Part shown: piece after piece, positions 55,836-64,000 of the stretch
Numbering within the stretch: position 1 is the stretch's first letter
Layout: every line of letters begins with the position of its first letter
Assembly: GCF_002198735.1 (NCBI RefSeq)
Contig: NZ_MWLO01000149.1
Coordinates: 9,849-73,848, forward strand
DNA from: Ideonella sp. A 288
Lineage (GTDB): Bacteria; Pseudomonadota; Gammaproteobacteria; Burkholderiales; Burkholderiaceae_C
Direction: 5' to 3'
DNA length: 64,000 nucleotides
Position numbers and translations under genes: made by a program
Notes under the pieces: generated by a model
Databases searched by the model: none
Told to the model about the DNA's origin: nothing
What the model saw: only the letters and a program-made list of their open reading frames with translations

Positions 55836-57071
55836 CTAGATCAACGGGTTAGCTCCAAAAGAGCTAGCCCGTTTTTCTTTGTGCTTCTCGCCCGTGGGGG
55901 ACTTTTGGGGGACTTTCGCTCCCCGCTGTTCCTTCCGACGGGCTTCATGCTCCTGCCTCAGCGTCGCCAGACTCTTGTTCCAGCGCCCGCTGTCCTCCTT
56001 GATCTTCTCCAGTGCGCCATGCAGTTCGACGATCTGCGCCACCGTGTAGTGGTGCGTGATCGATGAGCTGACGTGCCACAGGACGTCGCGGATCGTGGGC
56101 TCCGGCACGCTCGCCTCCCGCAGCCGCATGCCCGCCGTGTGACGGAGGTCATGCACATGCAGGTCGGGCATGCCGGCCTTCTTCCGAGCGTTCTGCCACG
56201 CCGTGTTGTTCATGGTCTGGATCGGCTGGTAGGACATCACCGGGGCGTCTTCGAAGTTCTTCACGCGTTCTCGGCGCCACACGAAGACGAAGTCGTCATG
56301 CTTGCCGCGCTGCGATTCGATGATCGACTGCGCCACGCTGTTGCACACCACCACCCTTGGCCGTCTCCTGCCCTTGACGTGTTCCCGGGGAACTTCGAAA
56401 ACCGAGATACCAAGTTCGGGCACCTCGATCTCCCAGGACCACTGAAGGCTGCAGACCACGTCGTCGCGCACGCCGGTGTTCAAGGAGAACAACGTCATCC
56501 GCGCCAGGTGATCGGGCAAAAGCGGCATCAGCGTCCGCTGCTGGCCCCATGACAGGGGCTTCGGCTCGCGCTGGTATCCGGCCAACTCCTGCATCTCCAA
56601 CGTGGGTGCACGTTCCAGCCAGGTCAGGCCGGTGTTGTCGTCACGCCAGGAGTTGGCCGCCAGATTGAGGATCCGGCGGACCACACCCAACGCAAGGTTC
56701 ACGGTCTTTCTGGCACGTCCGTCGGCCAGCCGCTTCGCGACATAGGGCTTCAGGGGGCCGTCGTGGACTTGGTGCAATTGGAGATGTCCGATGAATGGCA
56801 TCACGCTCTGCAGGAGATAGACCTCACTTTCGATGCTTACCTTGTCCTGGTTCGTCGACACATAGTTCGCGGCAGCTTGCTCAAAGGTTCGTGGAGGTCG
56901 CGTGCCGTGGATGGCCACAGCGCGCAACTGCTCCAGTTGCCTGATCAGCCAGCTTTCCGCTTCGCCAGCACTTTGGAAGCCACGCTGGCGAAGTCGAGTG
57001 CCGCGCCAATGTTTGTCGACCTGCCAGGTCTCGTTGTCGTCGGGGTAGATGCCCCGTTGTTGACGGCCCAT
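55836..57071 (-). CDS. Tyrosine recombinase (island integrase)
   Basis: 411 residues. The N-terminal arm-binding part reads GIYPDDNETWQVDKHWRGTR, typical of phage-like integrases. The catalytic residues are visible: Arg202 (NTGVRDD), Lys233, His307-x2-Arg310 (HDLRH), His333 and Tyr342 (HHYT). Residues after 350 are Lys/Arg-rich. The C-terminal ~10 codons are encoded inside the hairpin of the tRNA terminator on the other strand. It would catalyse integration and excision at the tRNA-Arg 3' end. The start overlaps the excisionase-like gene by 127 nt. Confidence 0.93.
   Translation of the reverse strand: MGRQQRGIYPDDNETWQVDKHWRGTRLRQRGFQSAGEAESWLIRQLEQLRAVAIHGTRPPRTFEQAAANYVSTNQDKVSIESEVYLLQSVMPFIGHLQLHQVHDGPLKPYVAKRLADGRARKTVNLALGVVRRILNLAANSWRDDNTGLTWLERAPTLEMQELAGYQREPKPLSWGQQRTLMPLLPDHLARMTLFSLNTGVRDDVVCSLQWSWEIEVPELGISVFEVPREHVKGRRRPRVVVCNSVAQSIIESQRGKHDDFVFVWRRERVKNFEDAPVMSYQPIQTMNNTAWQNARKKAGMPDLHVHDLRHTAGMRLREASVPEPTIRDVLWHVSSSITHHYTVAQIVELHGALEKIKEDSGRWNKSLATLRQEHEARRKEQRGAKVPQKSPTGEKHKEKRASSFGANPLI
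55844..55876 (+). terminator. Intrinsic terminator of tRNA-Arg
   Basis: ACGGGTTAGCTC (55844-55855) pairs with GAGCTAGCCCGT (55861-55872), one G-T pair, loop CAAAA, followed by TTTTTC. It lies 21 nt past the tRNA and inside the 3' end of the integrase gene on the opposite strand. Confidence 0.88.
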
Positions 57072-57352
57072 GTTTGTATTCCTTTCCGGTTGTTGGGCCG
57101 CCCGGTCAGCTTGTCATTCTGCTCCTGTGGCTCGGTTTTGTGGGATGCCTGACCCATGTCCTTCGGCATCAACTTTGGCGTGTCGTCGCCGTTGAACAGC
57201 GCGTCGAGCGCGCGATCAAGTTCGCGACGATCAAACAGCAGGGAGGTGCCGACCCGGACGGATCGCACACGCGGCCGGATCGCGGCGTCGAAGGACCTGC
57301 GCTTCAACCCGCAGTAGCGCACGGCGTCCTCGTATCTGAGTACGCGGTTCAT
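56945..57352 (-). CDS. Excisionase/AlpA-like DNA-binding protein
   Basis: 135 residues. The N-terminal ~60 resemble a MerR-like winged helix of Xis/AlpA proteins: RYEDAVRYCGLKRRSFDAAI, then VRSVRVGTSLLFDRRELDRALD. The tail is Thr/Asn/Lys-rich and overlaps the integrase start by 127 nt in another frame. AGAGG precedes the ATG at 57352; upstream in-frame residues look non-coding. By family and location it should set the direction of recombination or activate the integrase. Confidence 0.75.
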   Translation of the reverse strand: MNRVLRYEDAVRYCGLKRRSFDAAIRPRVRSVRVGTSLLFDRRELDRALDALFNGDDTPKLMPKDMGQASHKTEPQEQNDKLTGRPNNRKGIQTWAVNNGASTPTTTRPGRSTNIGAALDFASVASKVLAKRKAG

Positions 57353-58003
57353 GTGTGCCGCCTCTCGACATTCGCGGCTTGACCACCAGTCGTCAAATCG
57401 ACTCCGCTCCGGACGGCGCCTGGTCGGCGCAGAACTATGGCTTTTGCAGCGGTCTGGCGAAACCTTGCCCTTCGGCGGGCAAGGTCCTTGAGTAGGAAGC
57501 GATTCGGAATTGGCATGATGTTTTGAAGCATGCCATTGGAAAGGGAAAGTTTTGCAACAGCAAAGCGTGCACCTGCACCGCATTGAATCGAATTTCCAAA
57601 CCGCTTCAGTTGAAGATGACTTCGAGTGCGAGCCCTTCGATTTTCAAGCCCAGGTCCCGATGGAGCCGTATGACGTGGTTATGGGCCGGGAGTTGTGTTT
57701 TGCACCGCTTTGCACGAACAAATCGAAGGCCGTTTGGCATTAGGCGTCATGCTGTAGATATTGCGATGCCGGATTCGGCGCCGCCGCCAAGAGTCCGTGA
57801 ATCGGAGCGAAGCCCTGCAGTACTTTGAGTATCTCTAGAGGGCATCAATTGAGGTTTCTGCCATCAAAGCCCGACTTCGCGCTGCGGCTGCGGCAGTCAG
57901 GCGCGGCATCGCAGAACTGCGGCAAAGCAGGTGACGAAAAACTCTCACTTTCAGGTCTCGGCGATGCTATCCTGCGCATCACCCCGACCTCGGAGACAGG
58001 CAA
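57353..58003. other. Intergenic region upstream of the BREX operon
   Basis: 651 bp with clearly lower GC between about 57480 and 57960 than the host DNA. No protein family is recognisable. TATCCT at 57968-57973 could be the -10 of the regulator gene, but the -35 is poor. Divergent promoters for the integrase side and the defence side must be here. Confidence 0.5.
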
Positions 58004-58258
58004 GTGATCCAGTGCCACCTCGGCCGCCTGATGGCGCGTGACGGCTTGCGCGTGGCTGAGGTCGCACGCGCCAGCGGACTGAACCGGAGCACGGTCACCG
58101 CCCTGGCCGTCGGGCGAGCAACGCGGGTCGAGCTGCCCCACGTCGAAGCGCTGTGCCGGCTGCTCAACTGCGGGGTCGGAGACTTGTTCGAATACATCGC
58201 AGACGACAGCAACCGTGACGACGGTGGCGCCATGTCTGACAGGGAGACCCTTTCATGA
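58004..58258 (+). CDS. Small XRE/Cro-type regulator of the BREX operon
   Basis: 84 residues with one HTH domain of the Cro/CI type: GLRVAEVARASGLNRSTVTAL (helices 2-3), then VELPHVEALCRLLNCGVGDLF, the usual Xre ending. GTG start after GGAG. Its TGA overlaps the pglW ATG (ATGA), so it is translated together with the defence genes. It is likely an autoregulator that limits BREX expression. Confidence 0.9.
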   Translation: MIQCHLGRLMARDGLRVAEVARASGLNRSTVTALAVGRATRVELPHVEALCRLLNCGVGDLFEYIADDSNRDDGGAMSDRETLS

Positions 58259-61200
58259 GCCTCGGCGCGAACCGCTGGCATGTCATCGCACAGTCCAGCT
58301 TCCCGTGGGAGCGGGAAGCGCTGGAGTGGCTGCGCGCGCAGTTGCCGGACCGCGAGCCCTGGCACGTCTGGACCAACTTCGAGTTCATCGACGAAGAAGG
58401 CAAGGTCAACGAGGTGGATGCGTTAGCACTGACGCCTGCCGGCTTGTTCGTCATCGAGGTGAAGTCCCGCCCAGGCTCGGTGGCTGGTGACGCCCACACC
58501 TGGACCTGGTCGACCGATGGCCGCGACCGTTCCGTCGACAACCCGCTGCTGCTGACCGATCGCAAGTCCAAGCGGCTGGCCAGCCTGATTCGCCGTCAGC
58601 CTGCCGTCGTCAAGGCGAAGATGAAGGTTCCCTTCTTCACGCCCTTGGTCTTTCTGTCGTCGACCTCCATCACCTGCCGGCTGCAGGGCCACGCCCGCAG
58701 CGGTGTCTACCTGCGAGGCAGGCCAGCCCACCCGGACGACGATGGTGTGGTGGCGGCGTTGACCTTCGGCATCCGGGGCGAGCAGAACGCGGCGCCGCTG
58801 GATTCCGCCGCCGTCAAGGCGCTGGCCAAGGGCCTGGCAGAAGCCGGCATCCGTCCGTCGAATAAGCACCGCCAAGTCGGCGACTACCGGCTCGACAAGC
58901 TCATCACCGACGGAGACAGTTTTCAGGAATGGCAAGCACGCCACGTGGGTGTGGACGTGCAGCGGCGCGTGCGCATCTACAACCTGGCCAACGCCGCCAG
59001 CCCCGAGGCGCGCCAGACCCTCGTGCGCCAGGCCCAGCGCGAATTCAAGATGCTGGAAGGCATCGAGCACGGCGGCATCCTGCGCTGCCGTGAATACAAG
59101 GACAGCGAGCTCGGCCCCGCCCTGGTCTTCGACCTGGACCAACGCGCCGTCCGCCTCGATCACCTGATGCGTGACCACGGTTCACACCTGGGTGTGACAC
59201 AGCGCCTGCAGCTGGTGCGCGAAATTGCCGAGGTTCTCAAGTACGCCCACTCGCGCCGCCTGCACCATCGGGCGCTGGGCCCGCAGAGCGTGCTGGTGCG
59301 TGACATCGAGACCGCCACACCGCGCGTGCAGCTGATGAACTGGCAGACCGCTGCGCGTGAGTCCGAAGGTTCCAGCAGCAACTCGACCCTGCACCGCACC
59401 ACGGGCACGGCCCACGTGCAGTCGTATGTCGAAGACCCGGGCCTGGTGTACCTGGCACCCGAGACGGCTCGCGCCGACCCTGCGCATGGCGCTGAGCTGG
59501 ACGTCTTCTCGCTGGGCTGCCTGACCTGGTTGATCTTCTCGGGGCAAGCGCCGGCCGCGTCGATCCTGGACCTCTACGACAAGCTGCGACGGGGCCAGGG
59601 TCTGCAACTGTCCGACGCGATGGACGGGTGCCCGACCAGCCTGCAAGAGCTGGTGCAGTTCGCCACCAGCCCGGAGGTCATCACCCGCTACGGCTCCATC
59701 CAGGAGTTTCTGGACGACCTGGACAAGGTTGAAGAAGAACTGACCACGCCCGACCCTGAAACCACGGTCGACCCCAGCCAGGCCAATGTCAACGACCGGC
59801 TCGAAGGCGGCTACACGGTCGTGCGGCGCTTGGGCCGCGGGTCGTCCAGCGACGCATTGCTGGTACGGCCCAGTGGCAGTGAAGACGAGCTGGTCCTCAA
59901 GGTCGCGGTGGACGTCAGTCACAACGACAACCTGCAGGCCGAAGCCGAGGCGCTGGGCAAGCTCCGCCACCCCAACATCGTCGAACTGCGCGGCGTTGCT
60001 TCGGTCAACGGCCGCACCGCGCTCTTGCTGAAGAGCGCTGGCGATGAAACCTTGGCGCAACGCATCAAGGCCGACGGCAGGCTGTCGATGGAGATGTTGC
60101 AGCGCTGGGGCGAAGAGCTGTTGGACACCGTGCGTCTATTGGAAGAGAACGCGGTCGTGCACCGCGACATCAAGCCCGACAACATCGGCATCGCCAAGAA
60201 CCGCAGTGGCCGCCTGACCCTGGTGCTGTTCGACTTCTCCCTGACGCGCACGCCCCCAGAAAATCTCAAGGCCGGCACGCCGCCTTACCTGGACCCCTTC
60301 CTGGGCCTGCGCGCCCAGAAGCGCTGGGACCTGCACGCCGAACGCTTCGCTGCCGCGGTCACCTTGTATGAGATGGCCGTGGGCCGCGTGCCGCGCTGGG
60401 GTGATGGACAGTCCGCCACCGAAGTCACCCAGGCCGAGGCCACGATCGAGCTCGACCTGTTCGACCCGGCCGTGCGCGAGCCTATGCAGGCCTTCTTCAC
60501 CAAGGCGCTGGCACGCGAGGCGCGTGATCGCCACGACAACGCTGAAGACTTGCTGCGGGCCTGGCGGGCCGTGTTTGAACGCGCCACCACGGCGCACCCC
60601 AGCGCCCCCAATGGCTTCGAAGCCCTGGCGCCCACGGTCACTGCCAGCACCACCATGGCCGAGCTGGGCTACAGCCTGGAAGCCATCGACGTGCTGGACC
60701 GCATGGGCATCCACAACGCCGTCGAACTGCTGGCTGTGGACCGCATCCGCTTCCGCTACCTGCGTGGCGTGGGCGACAAGCTGCGGCGCGAGATCCGGGT
60801 GAAGGCGAAAGACTTGGCGCGCCTGCGGCCCGACCTCACCCAGGGGCGCGGCAGCCTGCACGAAGGCGACGACACCGAGGTGGACGATCGCCAGCCTCTG
60901 TCGGTCAATGAATTGGCCAATCAACTGCTGCCCAAGCGCTACGCCGGCGACGACCGCCCCGAAGAAGCGGCACTGTCCTGGTACCTGGGCCTGGAAGACG
61001 AAGTCACCCCCGGCACCTGGCCCACACCGGGCGAAGCCGCCAAGGCTGGCGGAGTGGACCGCTCGACCTTGATTGCCACGCTCGACAAGGCCCGCCAACG
61101 CTGGCTGAAGAACAAGGTGTTCACCGCGCTGCGCAACGACCTGCAGGAACTGCTGGCCGCGCAAGGCCAGGTCATGACCTTGCGCGAAGGCGCGCTGGCG

Positions 61201-62526
61201 CTGCTGGCCTTGCGTGGCTGTGCCGAGCAAGACGACGCAGCCCGCCTGCGCCAGGCCTGCGCGGTGCTGCGTGCCGCGGTGGAGGCCGATGCCCAGACCG
61301 AGCAGCCGCGCTACGAAGCCTTCGCACACGACCCCGACCCGCTGATTGCCGCCAACGCCACCTGGGCCGACTACGCCCGCCTGCTCGGCCAGACCGCCGA
61401 CACCTGCGCTTTGGCCGATCCGCTGCTGCCGCCAGAACGTGCCTTGAAGGCCTTGGAGGACGTCCGTGTGCCCGGGCAAGCGGCCCCAGGCCAGGATGGC
61501 GACGAGCTGTTCGGTCCGGCTGCCGGCGCTGTGCCGTCGGCACCCGCACTCAGTGCCACGCGCTTGCTGCGCCTGGCCACCAACGCATCGCGTGCCGCGG
61601 CGCTTTCGGCCCGCCAGGAGATCTACCCACGCGGCATGCCGGCCTTGCTGTCGCTGCGCCAGTCGGTCAATGCACTGGTGGGCGTGACCCTGAACGAACG
61701 GCAACTCCAGGAACGCGTGCGCGGCCGCTACCCGGACGCTGAACCGCTGCCCGGCCGGCCCCAGCTTGACCGAATGCTGGAAGCCGTGGGCGCACCCCTG
61801 GCCTGGAACGATGTGGGCCGCGTGTACACCCACCTGCGTCTGGATGCCGGCGCCAGCGCCGGCACCACCACCTTCCTGAGCCGCCAGCCCACGCGCCTGC
61901 CCAGCCGGCCGGCGGACGATGCACCGCCTAACGCTGCCATCAGTGACGCCCGCGACCTGGAGCGCCGGCTGCAGCAGCAACTTCAACAAGGCGGCATGCT
62001 CACGTTGACCGTGGTTCCCCGGTTGGCCCGGCGTGCCGAGACTGAACTGCTGACTCGCTTTGGCCCAGGCTCATCACAGAGCCGAGCGGTACAGCGCCTG
62101 AGCGTGGACGCGTTGTTGCTGCGCGAGCTGCGCGTGCAGGCCGACTCCTTGAAGGTCGATTGGAGCACTGTGCTGCGGGCTGACGCCGCCGCCGCCGGCA
62201 CCCGCGACTGGACCAACTTGCTGCGCTTGGTGCAACGCACACTGCCGGCTCTGCGGCAGGCCCTGCTCTCCAGTGCCGCACCCTTGCTGGTGGTGAACGC
62301 CGGCTTGCTGGCGCGCTACGGTCTGCTGGGCGTGGTGAGCGAACTGGAACAGGCCGCTGGCCGCCCGGGCCAGACGCCGGCGGCCTGGGTTCTGCTGCCG
62401 GGCCACCGCCCGGGCACGGCAGAGATCGACGGCACACCCGTGCCCCTGGTCTATGCCCAAGCCGTGGCAGCTTTGACCCCCGCCTGGATCAACAACGAAC
62501 ACCGCAGCCAGGGCATGACCGCTTGA
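58255..62526 (+). CDS. pglW: BREX-2 NERD/serine-threonine kinase PglW
   Basis: 1423 residues, typical PglW size. Residues 10-125 are a NERD nuclease-like domain with VNEVDALAL (Glu53, Asp55) and FVIEVKS (Glu68, Lys70). A first kinase-like domain (about 205-490) has HRA at 338-340 in place of HRD and lacks DFG, so it is probably a pseudokinase. The second (about 515-790) has Lys549, VHRDIKPDN (Asp638) and DFS at 660 in place of DFG; it may be active. A helical region with FRYLRGVGDKLRREI (about 840-870) and a ~500-residue C-terminal part follow. In Streptomyces, PglW is the kinase of the Pgl phage-resistance system. Confidence 0.93.
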   Translation: MSLGANRWHVIAQSSFPWEREALEWLRAQLPDREPWHVWTNFEFIDEEGKVNEVDALALTPAGLFVIEVKSRPGSVAGDAHTWTWSTDGRDRSVDNPLLLTDRKSKRLASLIRRQPAVVKAKMKVPFFTPLVFLSSTSITCRLQGHARSGVYLRGRPAHPDDDGVVAALTFGIRGEQNAAPLDSAAVKALAKGLAEAGIRPSNKHRQVGDYRLDKLITDGDSFQEWQARHVGVDVQRRVRIYNLANAASPEARQTLVRQAQREFKMLEGIEHGGILRCREYKDSELGPALVFDLDQRAVRLDHLMRDHGSHLGVTQRLQLVREIAEVLKYAHSRRLHHRALGPQSVLVRDIETATPRVQLMNWQTAARESEGSSSNSTLHRTTGTAHVQSYVEDPGLVYLAPETARADPAHGAELDVFSLGCLTWLIFSGQAPAASILDLYDKLRRGQGLQLSDAMDGCPTSLQELVQFATSPEVITRYGSIQEFLDDLDKVEEELTTPDPETTVDPSQANVNDRLEGGYTVVRRLGRGSSSDALLVRPSGSEDELVLKVAVDVSHNDNLQAEAEALGKLRHPNIVELRGVASVNGRTALLLKSAGDETLAQRIKADGRLSMEMLQRWGEELLDTVRLLEENAVVHRDIKPDNIGIAKNRSGRLTLVLFDFSLTRTPPENLKAGTPPYLDPFLGLRAQKRWDLHAERFAAAVTLYEMAVGRVPRWGDGQSATEVTQAEATIELDLFDPAVREPMQAFFTKALAREARDRHDNAEDLLRAWRAVFERATTAHPSAPNGFEALAPTVTASTTMAELGYSLEAIDVLDRMGIHNAVELLAVDRIRFRYLRGVGDKLRREIRVKAKDLARLRPDLTQGRGSLHEGDDTEVDDRQPLSVNELANQLLPKRYAGDDRPEEAALSWYLGLEDEVTPGTWPTPGEAAKAGGVDRSTLIATLDKARQRWLKNKVFTALRNDLQELLAAQGQVMTLREGALALLALRGCAEQDDAARLRQACAVLRAAVEADAQTEQPRYEAFAHDPDPLIAANATWADYARLLGQTADTCALADPLLPPERALKALEDVRVPGQAAPGQDGDELFGPAAGAVPSAPALSATRLLRLATNASRAAALSARQEIYPRGMPALLSLRQSVNALVGVTLNERQLQERVRGRYPDAEPLPGRPQLDRMLEAVGAPLAWNDVGRVYTHLRLDAGASAGTTTFLSRQPTRLPSRPADDAPPNAAISDARDLERRLQQQLQQGGMLTLTVVPRLARRAETELLTRFGPGSSQSRAVQRLSVDALLLRELRVQADSLKVDWSTVLRADAAAAGTRDWTNLLRLVQRTLPALRQALLSSAAPLLVVNAGLLARYGLLGVVSELEQAAGRPGQTPAAWVLLPGHRPGTAEIDGTPVPLVYAQAVAALTPAWINNEHRSQGMTA

Positions 62527-62575
62527 GCAACATCGCCCGAGTCAGTGGCCCACAACCCGTTCTGGAACCTACCCC

Positions 62576-64000
62576 TTGATCAACGCAAAGCAGTTGCTTG
62601 CAGACCTGACCCGCCAGCTCAAGCGCCTGGAAGACGACCTGCGTGATCGCATCTTCCAACAGGACGAGTTGCCTGAGCTGAAAGCGGCGCTGCAGCTTGA
62701 ATGGCAAGCTGCACGTGAGGCCGAGCGTTGCGCCGAGACCTTCGAGAGCTGGGTCGAGCAGGTGCTGACGCAGGCTGGCGTGCACTGGCTACTGAGCGGC
62801 GTGTTCCTGCGCTTCATCGAAGACAACGCGCTGGTGGACCGCCCGTGGATTGCCGGCCCTCCGGCATCGGGCCGGCTGGCGCTGGCGCAAGACCGTTTTG
62901 AGACCTACTTCCGCGCCCACCCGCTGGAAAACGAACGCGACTACCTCGTCGCCGCGTTTCGCGAAGCTGGCGCACTGCCGGGCCTGCAGACCTTCTTCGA
63001 CGCGGACCGCAACCCCGTCTTCCGTTTGCCCATCAGCGGCGACGCGGCCAAGGTGCTGCGCCAGTTCTGGCAGCAGGTGGACCCGGACACCGGCGACCTG
63101 GTGCACGACTTCACCGACGCCGACTGGAACACCCGCTTCCTGGGCGACCTGTACCAGGATCTGAGCGAAGCCACCCGCAAGCGCTACGCGCTGCTGCAGA
63201 CGCCCGAGTTCGTTGAAGAGTTCATCCTCGACCGCACGCTGACGCCGGCCATCCGCGAGTTCGGCTTTCGCGATGTGCGGATGATCGACCCCACTTGCGG
63301 CAGCGGCCACTTCCTGCTGGGCGGCTTTCATCGGCTGGTGGCCGAATGGCTGCAGGCCGAGCCGGGGCTGAACCCGGGCGTCATTGCCAAGAGCGCACTC
63401 AATGCGGTGGCGGGTGTGGACCTGAACCCCTTTGCGGCGGCCATCGCGCGCTTCCGCCTGTGGGTGGCGGCGCTGAAGGTGGCCGAGGTGCGCCGCCTGG
63501 CCGATGCGCCCGACTTCCAGGTGCATGTGGCCATTGGCGACAGCCTGCTGCACGGCAGCCGCTTTGGCCTGAGCGAAACGGCCTCACTGCTCGGCGCGTC
63601 TGAAACGCTGGCCGGCTATGGCTTGAACCACGCCTACGTCAGCGAAGACCTGACCCAGGTGCAGCAGATCTTGAGTCAGCAGTACCACGCGGTGGTGGGC
63701 AACCCGCCTTACATCGTGGTGAAGGATGCGGCACTGAATGCGGCCTATCGGTTGAAGTACCCGCGCAGTTGCCACATGAAGTATTCGCTAGGGGCGCCGT
63801 TCACCGAACGCTTCTTCGAGCTGGCGCTAACCCCCAAAGCAGGCTCGCAGGGTGCCGGCTATGTGGGCCTGATCACCGCCAACTCGTTCATGAAGCGCGA
63901 GTTCGGTTCCAAGCTGATCGAGCAGGTGCTGCCTCGGCTGGACCTGAGCCATGTGGTGGACACCTCGGGTGCGTACATCCCCGGTCACGGCACTCCCACG
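62576..64000 (+). CDS. pglX: BREX-2 adenine-specific DNA methyltransferase PglX (partial)
   Basis: 475 codons are present; the gene runs off the right edge. The N terminus, from a TTG at 62576, reads LINAKQLLADLTRQLKRLEDDL, as in known PglX proteins, so TTG is the likely start; a GGA-type Shine-Dalgarno is about 10 nt before. The SAM motif DPTCGSGHFLL begins at residue 238 and the catalytic NPPY at 376. The target-recognition domain is outside the window. PglX modifies N6-adenine in host DNA so that BREX spares self. It follows pglW by 49 nt. Confidence 0.94.
   Translation, partial: MINAKQLLADLTRQLKRLEDDLRDRIFQQDELPELKAALQLEWQAAREAERCAETFESWVEQVLTQAGVHWLLSGVFLRFIEDNALVDRPWIAGPPASGRLALAQDRFETYFRAHPLENERDYLVAAFREAGALPGLQTFFDADRNPVFRLPISGDAAKVLRQFWQQVDPDTGDLVHDFTDADWNTRFLGDLYQDLSEATRKRYALLQTPEFVEEFILDRTLTPAIREFGFRDVRMIDPTCGSGHFLLGGFHRLVAEWLQAEPGLNPGVIAKSALNAVAGVDLNPFAAAIARFRLWVAALKVAEVRRLADAPDFQVHVAIGDSLLHGSRFGLSETASLLGASETLAGYGLNHAYVSEDLTQVQQILSQQYHAVVGNPPYIVVKDAALNAAYRLKYPRSCHMKYSLGAPFTERFFELALTPKAGSQGAGYVGLITANSFMKREFGSKLIEQVLPRLDLSHVVDTSGAYIPGHGTPT

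Larger units (their letters stand above)
55800..64000. mobile_element. Genomic island in tRNA-Arg carrying BREX type 2 genes
   Basis: Integrase, excisionase-like protein, a stretch of lower GC, then a defence operon, all directly after a tRNA 3' end. The order and orientation are those of an integrative island. The right boundary is beyond the window, so size and other cargo are unknown. No conjugation or phage structural genes are visible in the part seen. Confidence 0.8.

Noticed and set aside
57552-57743. Possible 63-residue acidic peptide upstream of the BREX operon
   Set aside because: It has plausible composition but a TTG start, a weak ribosome-binding site and no recognisable family; not enough support.
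58255-62526. Eukaryote-like kinase of a BREX type 1 or toxin-antitoxin locus
   Set aside because: NERD plus tandem kinase domains and the adjacent PglX identify BREX type 2.

Overview
The window is 64 kb of very GC-rich DNA, tightly packed and full of 1-20 nt overlaps between genes. Gene content (MSHA pilus cluster, argH-algZ-algR-hemC-hemD-hemX-hemY synteny, DUF5666/DUF6502 lipoprotein locus, hemerythrin and c-di-GMP signalling) points to a betaproteobacterium of the order Burkholderiales, probably the Rubrivivax/Leptothrix/Methylibium side. No rRNA or species marker is present, so genus is inference.

Layout. 1-59: a perfect 17-bp inverted repeat. 0.2-9.6 kb: metabolic and stress genes (epoxide-hydrolase-type hydrolase, chemoreceptor, an ACP-ligase-acyltransferase fusion, two universal stress proteins, a nitroreductase remnant, glgC). 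9.6-22.3 kb: eight minus-strand genes joined by overlaps or gaps of at most about 12 nt, encoding an HD-GYP regulator, a stand-alone receiver, an MglA-like GTPase, a histidine kinase, a receiver-GspE/PilB-type ATPase fusion, a hemerythrin-histidine kinase, a PAS-GGDEF-EAL-receiver protein and a large Cache-PAS-GAF kinase. I do not recognise this combination as a described system. 22.6-25.3 kb: dinB whose last 153 bp are duplicated 1.4 kb away, with one orphan gene between the copies. 25.5-28.9 kb: two DUF5666 lipoproteins flanking a DUF6502 protein. 28.9-43.6 kb: a complete-looking but rearranged MSHA pilus operon on the minus strand (mshI to mshP, mshQ moved, mshM and mshN not found). 43.7-55.7 kb: argH, algZ, algR, an unknown gene, ppc, hemC, hemD, hemX, hemY.

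55.7 kb to the right edge is a genomic island. A tRNA-Arg(ACG) gene is followed directly by a tyrosine integrase and an excisionase-like protein, then by a small XRE-type regulator, pglW (NERD plus tandem kinase domains) and the start of pglX (adenine methyltransferase). This is the front of a BREX type 2 (Pgl) phage-defence operon. pglY, pglZ and the rest, and the distal att site, lie beyond the window.

How parts may work together (inference): the signalling operon and the MSHA operon both carry GspE-family ATPases with a MshEN-like c-di-GMP-binding segment. The signalling operon encodes both synthesis and breakdown modules for c-di-GMP and an oxygen-type (hemerythrin) input, so it could tie oxygen or redox state to pilus motor activity or polarity. 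TTGA-N6-TCAA-like palindromes upstream of the first stress protein, of glgC and of the signalling operon suggest a shared FNR/FixK-type regulator.
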